Below are positions 10,200-18,860 of a DNA stretch of 64,000 bases, piece after piece; position 1 is the first letter of the stretch, and every line of letters starts with the position of its first letter. The notes under the pieces are model-generated. The model was not told the DNA's origin and searched no databases. It was given only the letters and a program-made list of their open reading frames with translations. This DNA comes from Mycolicibacter senuensis (GTDB lineage Bacteria; Actinomycetota; Actinomycetes; Mycobacteriales; Mycobacteriaceae), in assembly GCF_003284925.1 (NCBI RefSeq), contig NZ_QMEX01000008.1, positions 1 through 64,000 of the forward strand, given 5' to 3'. The translations under genes and the position numbers were made by a program.

Positions 10200-11375
10200 G
10201 TGCGCATCACCCGGATCGTCGAAAGATCGGTGCCGTTGAGCGGCGAGATCGCCAACGCACTGGTGGATTTCTCCCGGCACACCGTGTCACTGGTCGCCAT
10301 CGTCACCGACCGGATACGGAACGGAAAACCGGTGATCGGCATCGCGTTCAACTCGATCGGCCGGTTCGCTCAGGGCGGCATCCTGGCCGATCGGATGATC
10401 CCGCGGGTGCTGCGCGCCGACCCGGAGTCGCTACTCGACGATGACGGCCACATCGACCCCGCCCGGGTGCTGTACCAGGCGCTCGTCGACGAGAAGCCCG
10501 GCGGCCACGGCGACCGCGCCGGCGCGGCGGCGGCCTTGGAACTGGCGTGCTGGGATCTCAAAGCGAAACTCGCCGACGAGCCCGCCTACCGCACCATCGC
10601 GCGACACTTCGGCCGCAACTTGGGCTGGGATGGGGCCGTGCCAGCGGTTCCGGTGTACGCCGCAGGCGGGTACTACTATCCGGCAGACGGCGTGGACCGG
10701 CTCCGGACCGAGATGCGTGGCTATCTCGATCTGGGCTATGACGCGGTCAAGATAAAGATCGGCGGCGCGCCGATGCGCGAGGACCTGGACCGTATCGAGG
10801 CGGCCATCGACGTGCTGGGCAGCGGCGCACGGGTGGCCGTCGACGCCAACGGTCGATTCGACGCCACAGCCGCTGGGCAGTGGGCGCAGACGCTGAGCCC
10901 CTACGGCCTGCGCTGGTACGAGGAGCCCGGCGACCCGCTGGACTTCGTGTTGAATGCCCAGCTGACCACCGGTTACCCGGGAGCGATCGCCACCGGCGAG
11001 AACCTGTTCTCCGCGCGTGACGTGACCAACCTGGTGCGCTACGGCGGCATGCGCCCGGGCCGCGACATCTTCCAGATGGACGCGGGACTCAGCTACGGGC
11101 TGACCGAATACGCCCGCATGATCGAGGTGCTCGAGTCACACGGCTTCGACCGCGGTTGCGCCTTCCCGCACGGCGGCCACCTGATCAACCTGCACATCGC
11201 GGTGGGACTGGGCTTGGGAGGCTGCGAGTCCTATCCGGGGGTGTTCGCACCCTTCGGCGGCTACTCGCCCGGATGCCGGCTGGCCGGTGGCACCATCGCG
11301 CCCACCGACGCCCCGGGATTCGGGCTCGAGGAAAAGCCCGACCTGCTCGCCGCGATCGCCCTCATGGAGGCATGA
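10200..11375 (+). CDS. Enolase-superfamily dehydratase, D-tartrate dehydratase-like
   Basis: Predicted 391-residue mandelate-racemase/muconate-lactonising-type enzyme. Catalytic positions are all visible: K184 and K186 in VKIKIGG, metal ligands D215 (VDANGRF), E241 (WYEEPGDP) and E267 (ATGENLF), and the acid/base H324 in FPHGGHLIN. This layout, including lysine 184, closely matches what I remember of Bradyrhizobium D-tartrate dehydratase, so dehydration of a sugar or hydroxy-dicarboxylic acid is likely. The GTG at 10200 follows CAGGAG. It lies 25 bases after citE in the same direction and may be co-transcribed with the catabolic operon. There is no counterpart at this locus in M. tuberculosis. 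Confidence 0.85.
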   Translation: MRITRIVERSVPLSGEIANALVDFSRHTVSLVAIVTDRIRNGKPVIGIAFNSIGRFAQGGILADRMIPRVLRADPESLLDDDGHIDPARVLYQALVDEKPGGHGDRAGAAAALELACWDLKAKLADEPAYRTIARHFGRNLGWDGAVPAVPVYAAGGYYYPADGVDRLRTEMRGYLDLGYDAVKIKIGGAPMREDLDRIEAAIDVLGSGARVAVDANGRFDATAAGQWAQTLSPYGLRWYEEPGDPLDFVLNAQLTTGYPGAIATGENLFSARDVTNLVRYGGMRPGRDIFQMDAGLSYGLTEYARMIEVLESHGFDRGCAFPHGGHLINLHIAVGLGLGGCESYPGVFAPFGGYSPGCRLAGGTIAPTDAPGFGLEEKPDLLAAIALMEA

Positions 11376-11379
11376 GCAG

Positions 11380-12309
11380 GTGAAGGTCGCGGTCATCGGA
11401 TGCGGCGCCATGGGATCGATCTACGCCGGGCGACTGGCTGCCGCCGGCAACGACGTCCTGGCCCTGGACCGCTCACCCGCCCACGTCGAAGCGATCAACC
11501 GGGACGGCTTGCGCATCAGCGGGCCGCAATCCGATCAGGTGGTGGCGATGCGGGCGGTCACCGTGGCGCCGGCAGAGCCGATGGACCTGGTGGTGCTCGC
11601 GGTCAAAGCCGCCGACGTCGCCGCCGGGGCTGCCCAGGCACTGCCGCTGCTCGGCGAGGACACACCGGTGCTGACCATCCAGAACGGACTGGGATCGGCC
11701 GACACCGTCGCCGACATCGTGGGAGCCGAGCGGGTGGCGGTGGGCATCGCCAGTGGTTTCGGCGCGTCACGTCCCGCGCCCGGACACGTGCATCACAACG
11801 CCATGCGGGCAGTCCGGTTCGGAGCCTTTGCGGCGCTGCCGTTTGCGGCGGTCGAGGAGACCGCGCGAGTGTGGACCGACGCCGGATTCGACGCGGCCGC
11901 AGTCGCCGACATCGCCGCGATGCAGTGGGAGAAGTTGATCTGCAATGTCGCCTACAGCGCGCCCTGCGCACTGACCGGCATGACGGTGGGGCAGGTCATG
12001 GACGACGCAGATATGGGACCGGTCAGCCGCGCCGCCGCCACCGAGGCCTGGGCGGTGGCCCGCGCCGCCGGGATCGACATCGCCGTGGCGGACCCGGTTG
12101 CGCACGTCCGGGACTTCGGGGCGCAGCTGCCCGACGCCAAGCCGTCGGCACTGCTGGACCACCTGGCCCGCCGGGTCAGCGAGATCGACGTGATCAACGG
12201 CGCGGTAGTGCGCCGGGCGGCACCGGCCGGCCAGCAGGCCCCCGTCAACGCGACACTGACCGCGCTGGTGAAAGCCGTTGAACGGCAGTGGATGACGCCC
12301 GACGGCTGA
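11380..12309 (+). CDS. Ketopantoate reductase (PanE/ApbA)-family dehydrogenase
   Basis: Predicted 309-residue NADP-dependent 2-keto acid reductase. The nucleotide-binding motif VIGCGAMGSIYAGRLA is at the N-terminus, TIQNGLGS matches the family's NG motif, and the C-terminal helical domain has MQWEKLICNVAYSAPCALTGMTVG with the conserved lysine. The GTG at 11380 follows GGAGG and lies five bases after the dehydratase stop, so the two should be one unit. Because the dehydratase would yield a 2-keto acid (oxaloacetate from tartrate), this reductase may act on that product. True pantoate synthesis is possible but less likely in this context. Confidence 0.82.
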   Translation: MKVAVIGCGAMGSIYAGRLAAAGNDVLALDRSPAHVEAINRDGLRISGPQSDQVVAMRAVTVAPAEPMDLVVLAVKAADVAAGAAQALPLLGEDTPVLTIQNGLGSADTVADIVGAERVAVGIASGFGASRPAPGHVHHNAMRAVRFGAFAALPFAAVEETARVWTDAGFDAAAVADIAAMQWEKLICNVAYSAPCALTGMTVGQVMDDADMGPVSRAAATEAWAVARAAGIDIAVADPVAHVRDFGAQLPDAKPSALLDHLARRVSEIDVINGAVVRRAAPAGQQAPVNATLTALVKAVERQWMTPDG

Positions 12310-12372
12310 ACACCTCGCCGGGAGGCGTTCAGTTCGGGACGCGGTGCCGGTGGCGGGGTTAGCCTCAGACCC

Positions 12373-13194
12373 GTGACCGATGACAAGGCGCGGGTGGACC
12401 TGCACGGCGCCCCGCAGACCATGCTCGCGACGCTGTACGCCAAGGCGCTGGACGCGGACCTGCCCCACCCGATCCTGGGTGATCACTACGCCAAGGCCGT
12501 GGTCGAACGCATCGACTACGACTGGAGCGCGACCACGATCACCGCCGCCCGGTCACCGTCGGTGACCACCCGCTCGGCGCACTTCGACGCCTGGGCCGGC
12601 CAATTCCTGGCGGTCAACCCCGACGCGGTGGTGCTGCATGTGGGGTGTGGGCTCGACGCCCGCTATCTCCGGCTGCAGCCCGGCGAGGGCGTCGACTGGT
12701 ATGACATCGACTATAGGTGCGTCGCCGACCTGCGGCGGCGGCTACTTCCTGCGCGCGAACACAACCACGTGGTGGCGGCATCGGTCACCGACCCGGCGTG
12801 GTTGGCCGAAATCCCCACGGGTCGACCGACATTGATGGTCGGCGAAGGGCTGACCATGTACCTCACCGAGCGCGACGGCCTCGCCTTGCTGCGTCGCGTG
12901 GTCGAGCACTGCGTGCGCGGGGAGTTGCAGTTCGACGCGTTCAGTTCGCTGGCCATCAAAACACAATGGTCCAACGCGGTGGTGCGGCGTTCCGGCGCGA
13001 AACTGCACTGGGCGATCAACGGCCCCGACGACATCCTGGCGGCGGTGCCGGGCACCCGGCTGCTGCAATGGGTCCGCTGGTTCGAGTCGGACACCTACGG
13101 GCGGCTTCCCCGCCGCTACCGGGCGCTGAGCAAAGTGGTGTCGCGGGTTCCGGCGGTGGCCAACATGTCGCAGTATCACCGCTACGCCTTCTGA
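12373..13194 (+). CDS. S-adenosylmethionine-dependent methyltransferase, leucine carboxyl methyltransferase family
   Basis: Predicted 273-residue methyltransferase. VVLHVGCGLDARYLRLQ is the SAM-binding glycine loop in the form seen in the COG3315/LCM family, DIDYRCVADLRRRL supplies the ribose-binding acidic residue, and GEGLTMYLTERD is also typical. Mycobacteria carry many paralogs with unknown small-molecule targets. GTG at 12373. It lies 63 bases after the reductase gene and may form its own unit. Substrate unknown. Confidence 0.8.
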   Translation: MTDDKARVDLHGAPQTMLATLYAKALDADLPHPILGDHYAKAVVERIDYDWSATTITAARSPSVTTRSAHFDAWAGQFLAVNPDAVVLHVGCGLDARYLRLQPGEGVDWYDIDYRCVADLRRRLLPAREHNHVVAASVTDPAWLAEIPTGRPTLMVGEGLTMYLTERDGLALLRRVVEHCVRGELQFDAFSSLAIKTQWSNAVVRRSGAKLHWAINGPDDILAAVPGTRLLQWVRWFESDTYGRLPRRYRALSKVVSRVPAVANMSQYHRYAF

Positions 13195-13212
13195 CGGGCA
13201 CACCATTGACGA

Positions 13213-13227
13213 ATTACGTTACGTAAT
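13213..13227. promoter_or_regulatory. Perfect palindromic operator before the TetR gene
   Basis: ATTACGTTACGTAAT is a perfect inverted repeat (7-bp arms around one T) in an AT-rich patch that contrasts with the surrounding DNA. It ends 15 bases before the TetR start codon, with -10-like TAATGT/TAAATA sequences overlapping or following it. This is the usual place for autorepression by the TetR protein encoded next. Confidence 0.7.
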
Positions 13228-13242
13228 GTAAATATTTGGTTC

Positions 13243-13872
13243 GTGGGCAGGGACAGTCGGGCGACGGCTCCGCAATCCGCCCCCGCCGCCCGCGGACGGC
13301 CGCGCAATCCGCGCACCGAGCGGGCGATCGCCGAGGCCGCCCGCCGGCTGCTCGCCCGGGATGGCTACGACCAGGTGTCCATCGAGGCGATCGCCCGTGA
13401 GGCGGACGTCAGCCGTCCCACGGTCTACCGGCGCTGGCCGTCGAAGACTCACCTGGTCTTCGACGCGGTCTTCGGCTCGAGCGTCGGGGACCTGCTGACC
13501 AGTTCGGGCGACTTCGAGGCGGACCTGCGCCGGTTCGTGGCCGGGGTCTTCGCGTTCTGGCGCTCGCCGGAGGTGGCCGCCGCGGCGCTGGGCATCTTGG
13601 CCGACCGCCACCGCGACCCGGAGCTGTTCATCCGCACCCAGCAGCTGCTCGACGAGCAGACCCGCACCGCGTTCGGGGAACTGATCAGCACCGGCATCGA
13701 CCAAGGCGTGCTCGACGCCGACGTCGACGTCGAGATCGCCTACGACCTGCTGGTGGGCACCAGTTTCTATATCGCTCAGGTGCTGGCCGCCGATGCCGTC
13801 GACTCCGCCGCCGACCGACTCTGCTCCCTGGTGCTGCAAGGAATGCGAAAGAAGGAGAACCGTGATGGGTGA
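13243..13872 (+). CDS. TetR-family transcriptional regulator
   Basis: Predicted 209-residue regulator. The N-terminal helix-turn-helix carries AIAEAARRLLARDGYDQVSIEAIAREADVSRPTVYRRWPSK in pieces typical of TetR; the helical C-terminal domain has LLDEQTRTAFGELISTGIDQGVLDADVD, as in the TetR_C domain of AcrR-like mycobacterial regulators. GTG start at 13243. Its end overlaps the next gene, so it is translationally linked to the DUF1214 and sulfotransferase genes and probably controls them and itself through the 13213-13227 palindrome. Ligand unknown. Confidence 0.85.
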   Translation: MGRDSRATAPQSAPAARGRPRNPRTERAIAEAARRLLARDGYDQVSIEAIAREADVSRPTVYRRWPSKTHLVFDAVFGSSVGDLLTSSGDFEADLRRFVAGVFAFWRSPEVAAAALGILADRHRDPELFIRTQQLLDEQTRTAFGELISTGIDQGVLDADVDVEIAYDLLVGTSFYIAQVLAADAVDSAADRLCSLVLQGMRKKENRDG

Positions 13873-14938
13873 CGAGTCGTCGGAGCTGTCTCAGGCATTC
13901 GGGGACCTGCTCGAAGAGGTTCGCGCCGTTGAGCAGCGGCTGTTGGGCGCCGATCCGCCGCTGCCGGAGGCCGACATCCTCGACGGCTACCGCTGGGCGT
14001 TGAGCCTGCTGCGGGTGGCCGCCGACGCCTACATCTGGGGGGACGCTGACAAGCCGATCCTGGTCGACGTGATCGGCCCGTACCTGAAGTGGGGCGGTGA
14101 CAACTCCGACGCCTTCTACCAGCTGGCGCCGATCGACCCCGGCCGCAGCTACCGGGTCACCGGTAACCGCGGCGAGGCGGTCTATCTGTCGATGACGGTC
14201 TACGGCGGCCCCGACGACGGCCGCTACAGCGACCGCATCATCGACACCATCAACGACCGTGACCTGGGATGCGACACCGACGGTGCCTTCGAGTTCGTCA
14301 TCAGCGCCACTGAGCAACAGGGCAATTGGCTCAAGCTCGAACCCGACGCGGTCTTCATCCTGACGCGCGACTACTGCACCGAGCCGGGCACGGACCGGCG
14401 AGCCCAATGGAAGATCGAGGCGCTCGACGACACGCCGCGTCGCCCCGATGGCCGCGCCGACCTGAGCCGGCGGATGCGCGCGGCGCGGACCTGGATCCGC
14501 GAGCAGGCCGCCATGGCACCGGTACGACTACCGGCCAACGAGCTGCAGGACCCCTACCCGGTCCCGAGCCGCACTGTCGGCTGGGCCGCCGGTGACGCCG
14601 CGTACGCCATGGGGGCCTACCAGCTGCAACCCGGCCAGGCCCTCGTCGTCGACGGAACCTCACCGGAGTGTGTGTTCTGGAACATGTGCCTGTGGAATCC
14701 GTTCCTGCACACCTACGACTACACCCGTGAGCGGGTCACGATCAACGGTGCCCAGGTCGGCTACGCGCCGGACGGCTCGTGGCAGATCGTGATCAGCGAC
14801 ACCGACCCCGGGCATCCGAACTGGGTGTCGACCGGGGGCCGATCGAGCGGCCTGATCTGGTTCCGCTGGTTCCTGCCGGAGACAACCCCGGACCCGCTGA
14901 GCTGCCGGGTCGTCGACATCGCTGAGCTGAGCTCATGA
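13865..14938 (+). CDS. DUF1214-type conserved protein
   Basis: Predicted 357-residue protein without signal peptide or membrane segment. The C-terminal half looks like a DUF1214-type beta domain (PDGSWQIVISDTDPGHPNW, then SGLIWFRWFLPETTPDP). Function of the domain is not established. The ATG at 13865 follows AGGAGAACCGTG; GTG at 13862 is an alternative. It overlaps the TetR gene by eight bases and the sulfotransferase gene by four. DUF1214 genes next to Stf-type sulfotransferases are familiar to me in mycobacteria, so the two products may act on the same lipid or steroid. Confidence 0.7.
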   Translation: MGDESSELSQAFGDLLEEVRAVEQRLLGADPPLPEADILDGYRWALSLLRVAADAYIWGDADKPILVDVIGPYLKWGGDNSDAFYQLAPIDPGRSYRVTGNRGEAVYLSMTVYGGPDDGRYSDRIIDTINDRDLGCDTDGAFEFVISATEQQGNWLKLEPDAVFILTRDYCTEPGTDRRAQWKIEALDDTPRRPDGRADLSRRMRAARTWIREQAAMAPVRLPANELQDPYPVPSRTVGWAAGDAAYAMGAYQLQPGQALVVDGTSPECVFWNMCLWNPFLHTYDYTRERVTINGAQVGYAPDGSWQIVISDTDPGHPNWVSTGGRSSGLIWFRWFLPETTPDPLSCRVVDIAELSS

Positions 14939-16179
14939 ACAGCCCGCGCCCGGCGCCGATCCGCCTCGATGACCTCGCCAGGCCGGTGTTCCCGGAGGCC
15001 GCCGCGCCGATGCGCGACGGGCTGGCCGGCTACGGCGCCGCGCTGCAGCTGACACCCGAGGCGCTGCTGCAGACCGCGACCGAGCGAACGGGACTGGACA
15101 ACTGGGGCGACAACGCATTCCGGGAACGTCTCGACGTCCTGTGCGGATCGCTGGTGGACGAGGCCGAGCTGTCCGGCGTGGGGCGAGCGATGGCGTTCGA
15201 GCAACTGGCCGGTCACCTGGTCAACCGGCTACGACTCGAAGACCTGATCGCGACGAACCCCGAGATCGAAGACGTCGCGATCGAACGCCCGATCATCATC
15301 TGCGGGCTGCCCCGCACCGGGACCACCCATCTGCACAACCTGATCGCCGCCGACCCCGCGCTGCGGTATTTGCCCTACTGGGAAAGTCTGGAGCCGATAG
15401 CCACCCCCGGCGAGCCCGATCCGCAGGCCCGGCGTGACCGCTGCGCGGTCGGGCTCGACCTGATCAACACCTCGATGCCCGAGTTCAAGCGCATGCACGA
15501 CATGACCGTCGACCACGCCCACGAGGAGATCCAACTGCTGGGCAACGACATCTCCGGAATGCTCTTCGAGTGCAGCTATTTTCTGCCGACCTTCGCGCAG
15601 CACTACAAGGCCCACGACCAGACCGCGTCATACGCCTACCTGAAACGCAGCCTGCAGGCGCTGCAATGGCTGCGCGGCGGCTCCCGCTGGGTGCTCAAAT
15701 CGCCGCAGCATCTGGAACAGTTCCCGGCGCTGTACGCGACCTTCCCCGACGCCACCTTCGTTGTCACCCACCGGGACCCGGTGGAGGTGACGCAGTCGAT
15801 GACAACGATGATCAGCTATGCGGCGCGAATGGGATGCGACCGTCCGGACCCGGTCAAGATCTCGGCGTACTGGTTCGACCGTGCCGACGACCTACTCAGC
15901 GGGTGTCTGGCCGATCGCGACGTGCTGCCGGCGGCGCAGTCCATCGATGTCCGCTTCGATGACTTCATGGCCGACGAGGACGGCACCGTCGCCGCCATCT
16001 ACCAACTGGCCGATCAACCGCTCGATGACCGGGCGCGGCAAGCGATGACTCAGTTCTGCGCCGACCACCCCCGCGGCCGCTTCGGCACGGTGGACTACCA
16101 GCCGGCCGACTTGGGGCTGAACACCGACGAGATCGCCGAACGGCTGCGTGACTACCGGAACCGGTTCGTCGCCGACTGA
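14935..16179 (+). CDS. PAPS-dependent sulfotransferase (Sulfotransfer_3 family)
   Basis: Predicted 414-residue cytoplasmic sulfotransferase. The 5'-phosphosulfate loop is IICGLPRTGTTHLHNLIAADP at about residues 120-140, and the 3'-phosphate region is visible as WVLKSPQHLEQFPALYATFPDA and VVTHRDPVEVTQSM. Length and motifs match the mycobacterial Stf group, which sulfates lipids or other acceptors. The ATG overlaps the DUF1214 gene stop (ATGA). The acceptor is unknown. Confidence 0.87.
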   Translation: MNSPRPAPIRLDDLARPVFPEAAAPMRDGLAGYGAALQLTPEALLQTATERTGLDNWGDNAFRERLDVLCGSLVDEAELSGVGRAMAFEQLAGHLVNRLRLEDLIATNPEIEDVAIERPIIICGLPRTGTTHLHNLIAADPALRYLPYWESLEPIATPGEPDPQARRDRCAVGLDLINTSMPEFKRMHDMTVDHAHEEIQLLGNDISGMLFECSYFLPTFAQHYKAHDQTASYAYLKRSLQALQWLRGGSRWVLKSPQHLEQFPALYATFPDATFVVTHRDPVEVTQSMTTMISYAARMGCDRPDPVKISAYWFDRADDLLSGCLADRDVLPAAQSIDVRFDDFMADEDGTVAAIYQLADQPLDDRARQAMTQFCADHPRGRFGTVDYQPADLGLNTDEIAERLRDYRNRFVAD

Positions 16180-16263
16180 TCGGAGGCCAATCCGGGCCAT
16201 TGAGGGCCATCGGTGTCTAAGGGCACTTTCTCCTGGTAGCGCCATCACCGTAGCCTGGCGATC

Positions 16264-18846
16264 ATGATTCAGTTGGGGTCACCGCCGTCCGCGGCGCCAC
16301 CGGTAAAGCGCCGCCGCGGCGGGCCGCGCGGGCCGGTGTTCCTGGGCGCCAACATCGTGGTGCTGGTCTGGCTGGCCGTCTCGGTGGCGTTGCTGATCGG
16401 CCACAACGCCATCGCGCACCCGATCTGGCTGCCGATGCATGCGCTGCTGCTCGGCGCGGCCACCAACGCGATCGTGATCTGGTCGGGACACTTCACCACG
16501 ACGCTGTGCCGGGTCCCCGATCCGCCGCACTGGCACCTGGTGGCCAAACTCGCCGTGCTCAATACGGGCGTGATCGCCGCCCTGGCGGGTGTCGCCTGGA
16601 ACGCCGGGGCGCTGACCGGCGTCGGCGGCGCCGTCGTGGCCGTCGTCGGCGTCGCTCACGGCGCGGAGTTGATCGCGATGAAGAAGTCGGCGCTCTCGGC
16701 GCGCTTCGACTATCTCGTCGGCTTCTATCTGGCAGCCATCGTCGCCCTGTTGATCGGATCGGCGGCCGGCGCCACCATGGCCTTCGGCGTTGCCCGGTGG
16801 TATGCGCGGTTGTGGACGACCCACGTGCACGTGATGCTCTACGGCTGGATCGGACTGACCGTGGTGGGCACGCTGTTCACGCTGTGGCCCACCACGATCC
16901 GCGAGAAGATCACCCCGCGCAGCTTCGCGATGGCCCGTCGTGCGCTGCCGACCCTGACGGCTGGTTTGGCGATCGCCACGGCGGGCCTGCTCGCCGACAG
17001 CTGGTGGCTGGCGGCGGCAGGTCTGGCGGGTTACGCGATCGGCGCCGGTCTGGCGATCGTCGGCCTGTGGCCGGGACGAAGCTTCACCGGCCCGGCGGCC
17101 TGGATGCTGGTCGGTGCGACCGGCTGGCTCGGGGCGGCCGTCGTGACGGAGGTGGTCGCGCTGATCGCGGGCCGCTCCGTCGATGTGCTGCCCGCATTCG
17201 TCGAGCACACCCTGCTGCCGCTGCTGGCGGTGGGTTTCGTCGCTCAGATCCTGCTCGGTGCGCTCAGTCAGCTGCTGCCGATCCTGGTGGCCCACGGCCC
17301 GCCGATTCGTAAGGCCGTCATCGCCTACCTGGATCAGGGCTGGCAGGTGCGGGTGGTCGCGATCAACGTCGCCGTGCCGCTGGTGGCCGGGCCGTGGCGC
17401 GGGCCGTTGCCCATCGTCGGCTGGGTGTTGGCCGCCGTCGCGGTGGCCAGTTTCGTGCTGCTGGCGCTGCGACTGGCGCTGCCGGTGGCGCTGCGCGGAC
17501 CGATCGACGTCGAGGCGATCAAGCCGCACTCCGCTGCGGTGACCGGGGCGGTCGCGGTGGCTGCGGTGGCCGCGGTCGCATCGGCGCTGACACTGGGGGC
17601 GCCGGCCGCCTCGGAAGTGGCTGACGTCGCCGGTGAGGCACATACGGTCGAGGTGACGCTGAACAACATGCGGTTCTCCCCGGATGTGCTCGAGGTGGCG
17701 GCCGGAACCCGACTGGTGCTGCGGGTCACCAACATCGACGGGCTGCCGCATGACCTGCACGTCGACACCGGCGAGCACACGCCGCGGCTGAGCCGCGGCC
17801 AGACCGCGGTGCTCGACCTCGGGGTGATCCGCCAAGACCATGACGTTTGGTGCGACGTGCCCGGCCACCGGGCCGCCGGGATGACGATGACAATCCGCGC
17901 CGTCGGCGGCGTGCCACGCCACCAGCACACCGTCGGTGACCACGGTGGGGGAGTTCCCGCGCCGGAAACGCTGGACCTGGCCGCCGACCCGTCGCCGGGA
18001 TGGCGCCCGTACGACGCGGTGCTGGCGCCGGCAACACCCGGCGTGCACCGGGTGGAGCTGCGCGCCGTGGACCGCGAACTCGAAGTCGCGCCCGGCCGCC
18101 GCGAGATCCGCTGGACCTTCGGCGGTAGCGAGCCGGCCCCCACATTGCACGGCCGGGTGGGGGACACCTTCGAGATCACCTTGATCAACGACTCCAGCAT
18201 GGGCCACGGGATCGACTTTCACGCCGGGGCGCTAGCACCCGACCAGCCGATGCGCACGCTGGAGCCGGGGGAGCGGCTGGTCTACCGGTTCACCGCGCGA
18301 CGGGCCGGCGCCTGGCTGTATCACTGCAGCACCCCGCCGATGACGCTGCACATCGCCAACGGCATGTATGGCGCGGTGATCATCGACCCGCCCGGGCTGC
18401 CGGCCGTGGACCGGGAATACGCCCTGGTCGGCGCGCAGCTCTATGCCGCAGCGCCCGATGCCGACGCCAAGACGACCGCGATCCGGGCCGGACAGCCCGA
18501 CGGTTGGATGTTCAACGGCACCGCGGCCCAGTACATGCACGCCCCGCTGCCGGCGCGCGCCGGTGAACGGGTGCGGGTCTGGGTGGTCAACGCCGGGCCC
18601 GGCGACACGATCGCCTTCCACATCGTCGGCACCCAGTTCGACACCGTCTACAAAGAGGGTGCCTGGCTGCTGCGGCCCGGCGACCCCTCGGCCCCGGCCG
18701 GCGGCTCCCAGGTGCTGGACCTGGCGACCGCCCAGGGCGGTTTCGTCGAGCTGACCTTCCCTGAAGCGGGGCATTACCCGTTCATGGACCACGACATGCG
18801 GCACGCCGAGAACGGCGCCCACGGCATCTTCGAGGTCACGGATTAG
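16264..18846 (+). CDS. Membrane-anchored copper nitrite reductase-like multicopper protein
   Basis: Predicted 860-residue protein with three modules. Residues about 28-440 form 10-12 membrane helices with histidines in PMHALLL (H59) and THVHVMLYGWIGL (H187, H189), as in heme-copper oxidase-like domains. Residues about 455-548 are a cupredoxin with type 1 copper ligands H496, C530, H535, M540. Residues about 575-860 match two-domain nitrite reductases (NirK/AniA): type 1 copper H648, C688, H696, M701; type 2 copper H653, H687, H786; catalytic pair D651 and H759. LYHCSTPPM and HIANGMYGAVIIDP are close to AniA. The complete ligand set argues for NO-forming nitrite reduction, with the cupredoxin as an internal electron relay. 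ATG at 16264; laccase-like copper oxidation is the alternative. Confidence 0.82.
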   Translation: MIQLGSPPSAAPPVKRRRGGPRGPVFLGANIVVLVWLAVSVALLIGHNAIAHPIWLPMHALLLGAATNAIVIWSGHFTTTLCRVPDPPHWHLVAKLAVLNTGVIAALAGVAWNAGALTGVGGAVVAVVGVAHGAELIAMKKSALSARFDYLVGFYLAAIVALLIGSAAGATMAFGVARWYARLWTTHVHVMLYGWIGLTVVGTLFTLWPTTIREKITPRSFAMARRALPTLTAGLAIATAGLLADSWWLAAAGLAGYAIGAGLAIVGLWPGRSFTGPAAWMLVGATGWLGAAVVTEVVALIAGRSVDVLPAFVEHTLLPLLAVGFVAQILLGALSQLLPILVAHGPPIRKAVIAYLDQGWQVRVVAINVAVPLVAGPWRGPLPIVGWVLAAVAVASFVLLALRLALPVALRGPIDVEAIKPHSAAVTGAVAVAAVAAVASALTLGAPAASEVADVAGEAHTVEVTLNNMRFSPDVLEVAAGTRLVLRVTNIDGLPHDLHVDTGEHTPRLSRGQTAVLDLGVIRQDHDVWCDVPGHRAAGMTMTIRAVGGVPRHQHTVGDHGGGVPAPETLDLAADPSPGWRPYDAVLAPATPGVHRVELRAVDRELEVAPGRREIRWTFGGSEPAPTLHGRVGDTFEITLINDSSMGHGIDFHAGALAPDQPMRTLEPGERLVYRFTARRAGAWLYHCSTPPMTLHIANGMYGAVIIDPPGLPAVDREYALVGAQLYAAAPDADAKTTAIRAGQPDGWMFNGTAAQYMHAPLPARAGERVRVWVVNAGPGDTIAFHIVGTQFDTVYKEGAWLLRPGDPSAPAGGSQVLDLATAQGGFVELTFPEAGHYPFMDHDMRHAENGAHGIFEVTD

Positions 18847-18860
18847 TCGGAACGCGTCAT

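Noticed and set aside
16279-18222. 647-codon open frame on the minus strand
   Set aside because: Antisense shadow of the copper protein; rich in Arg, Gln and His with no domain.
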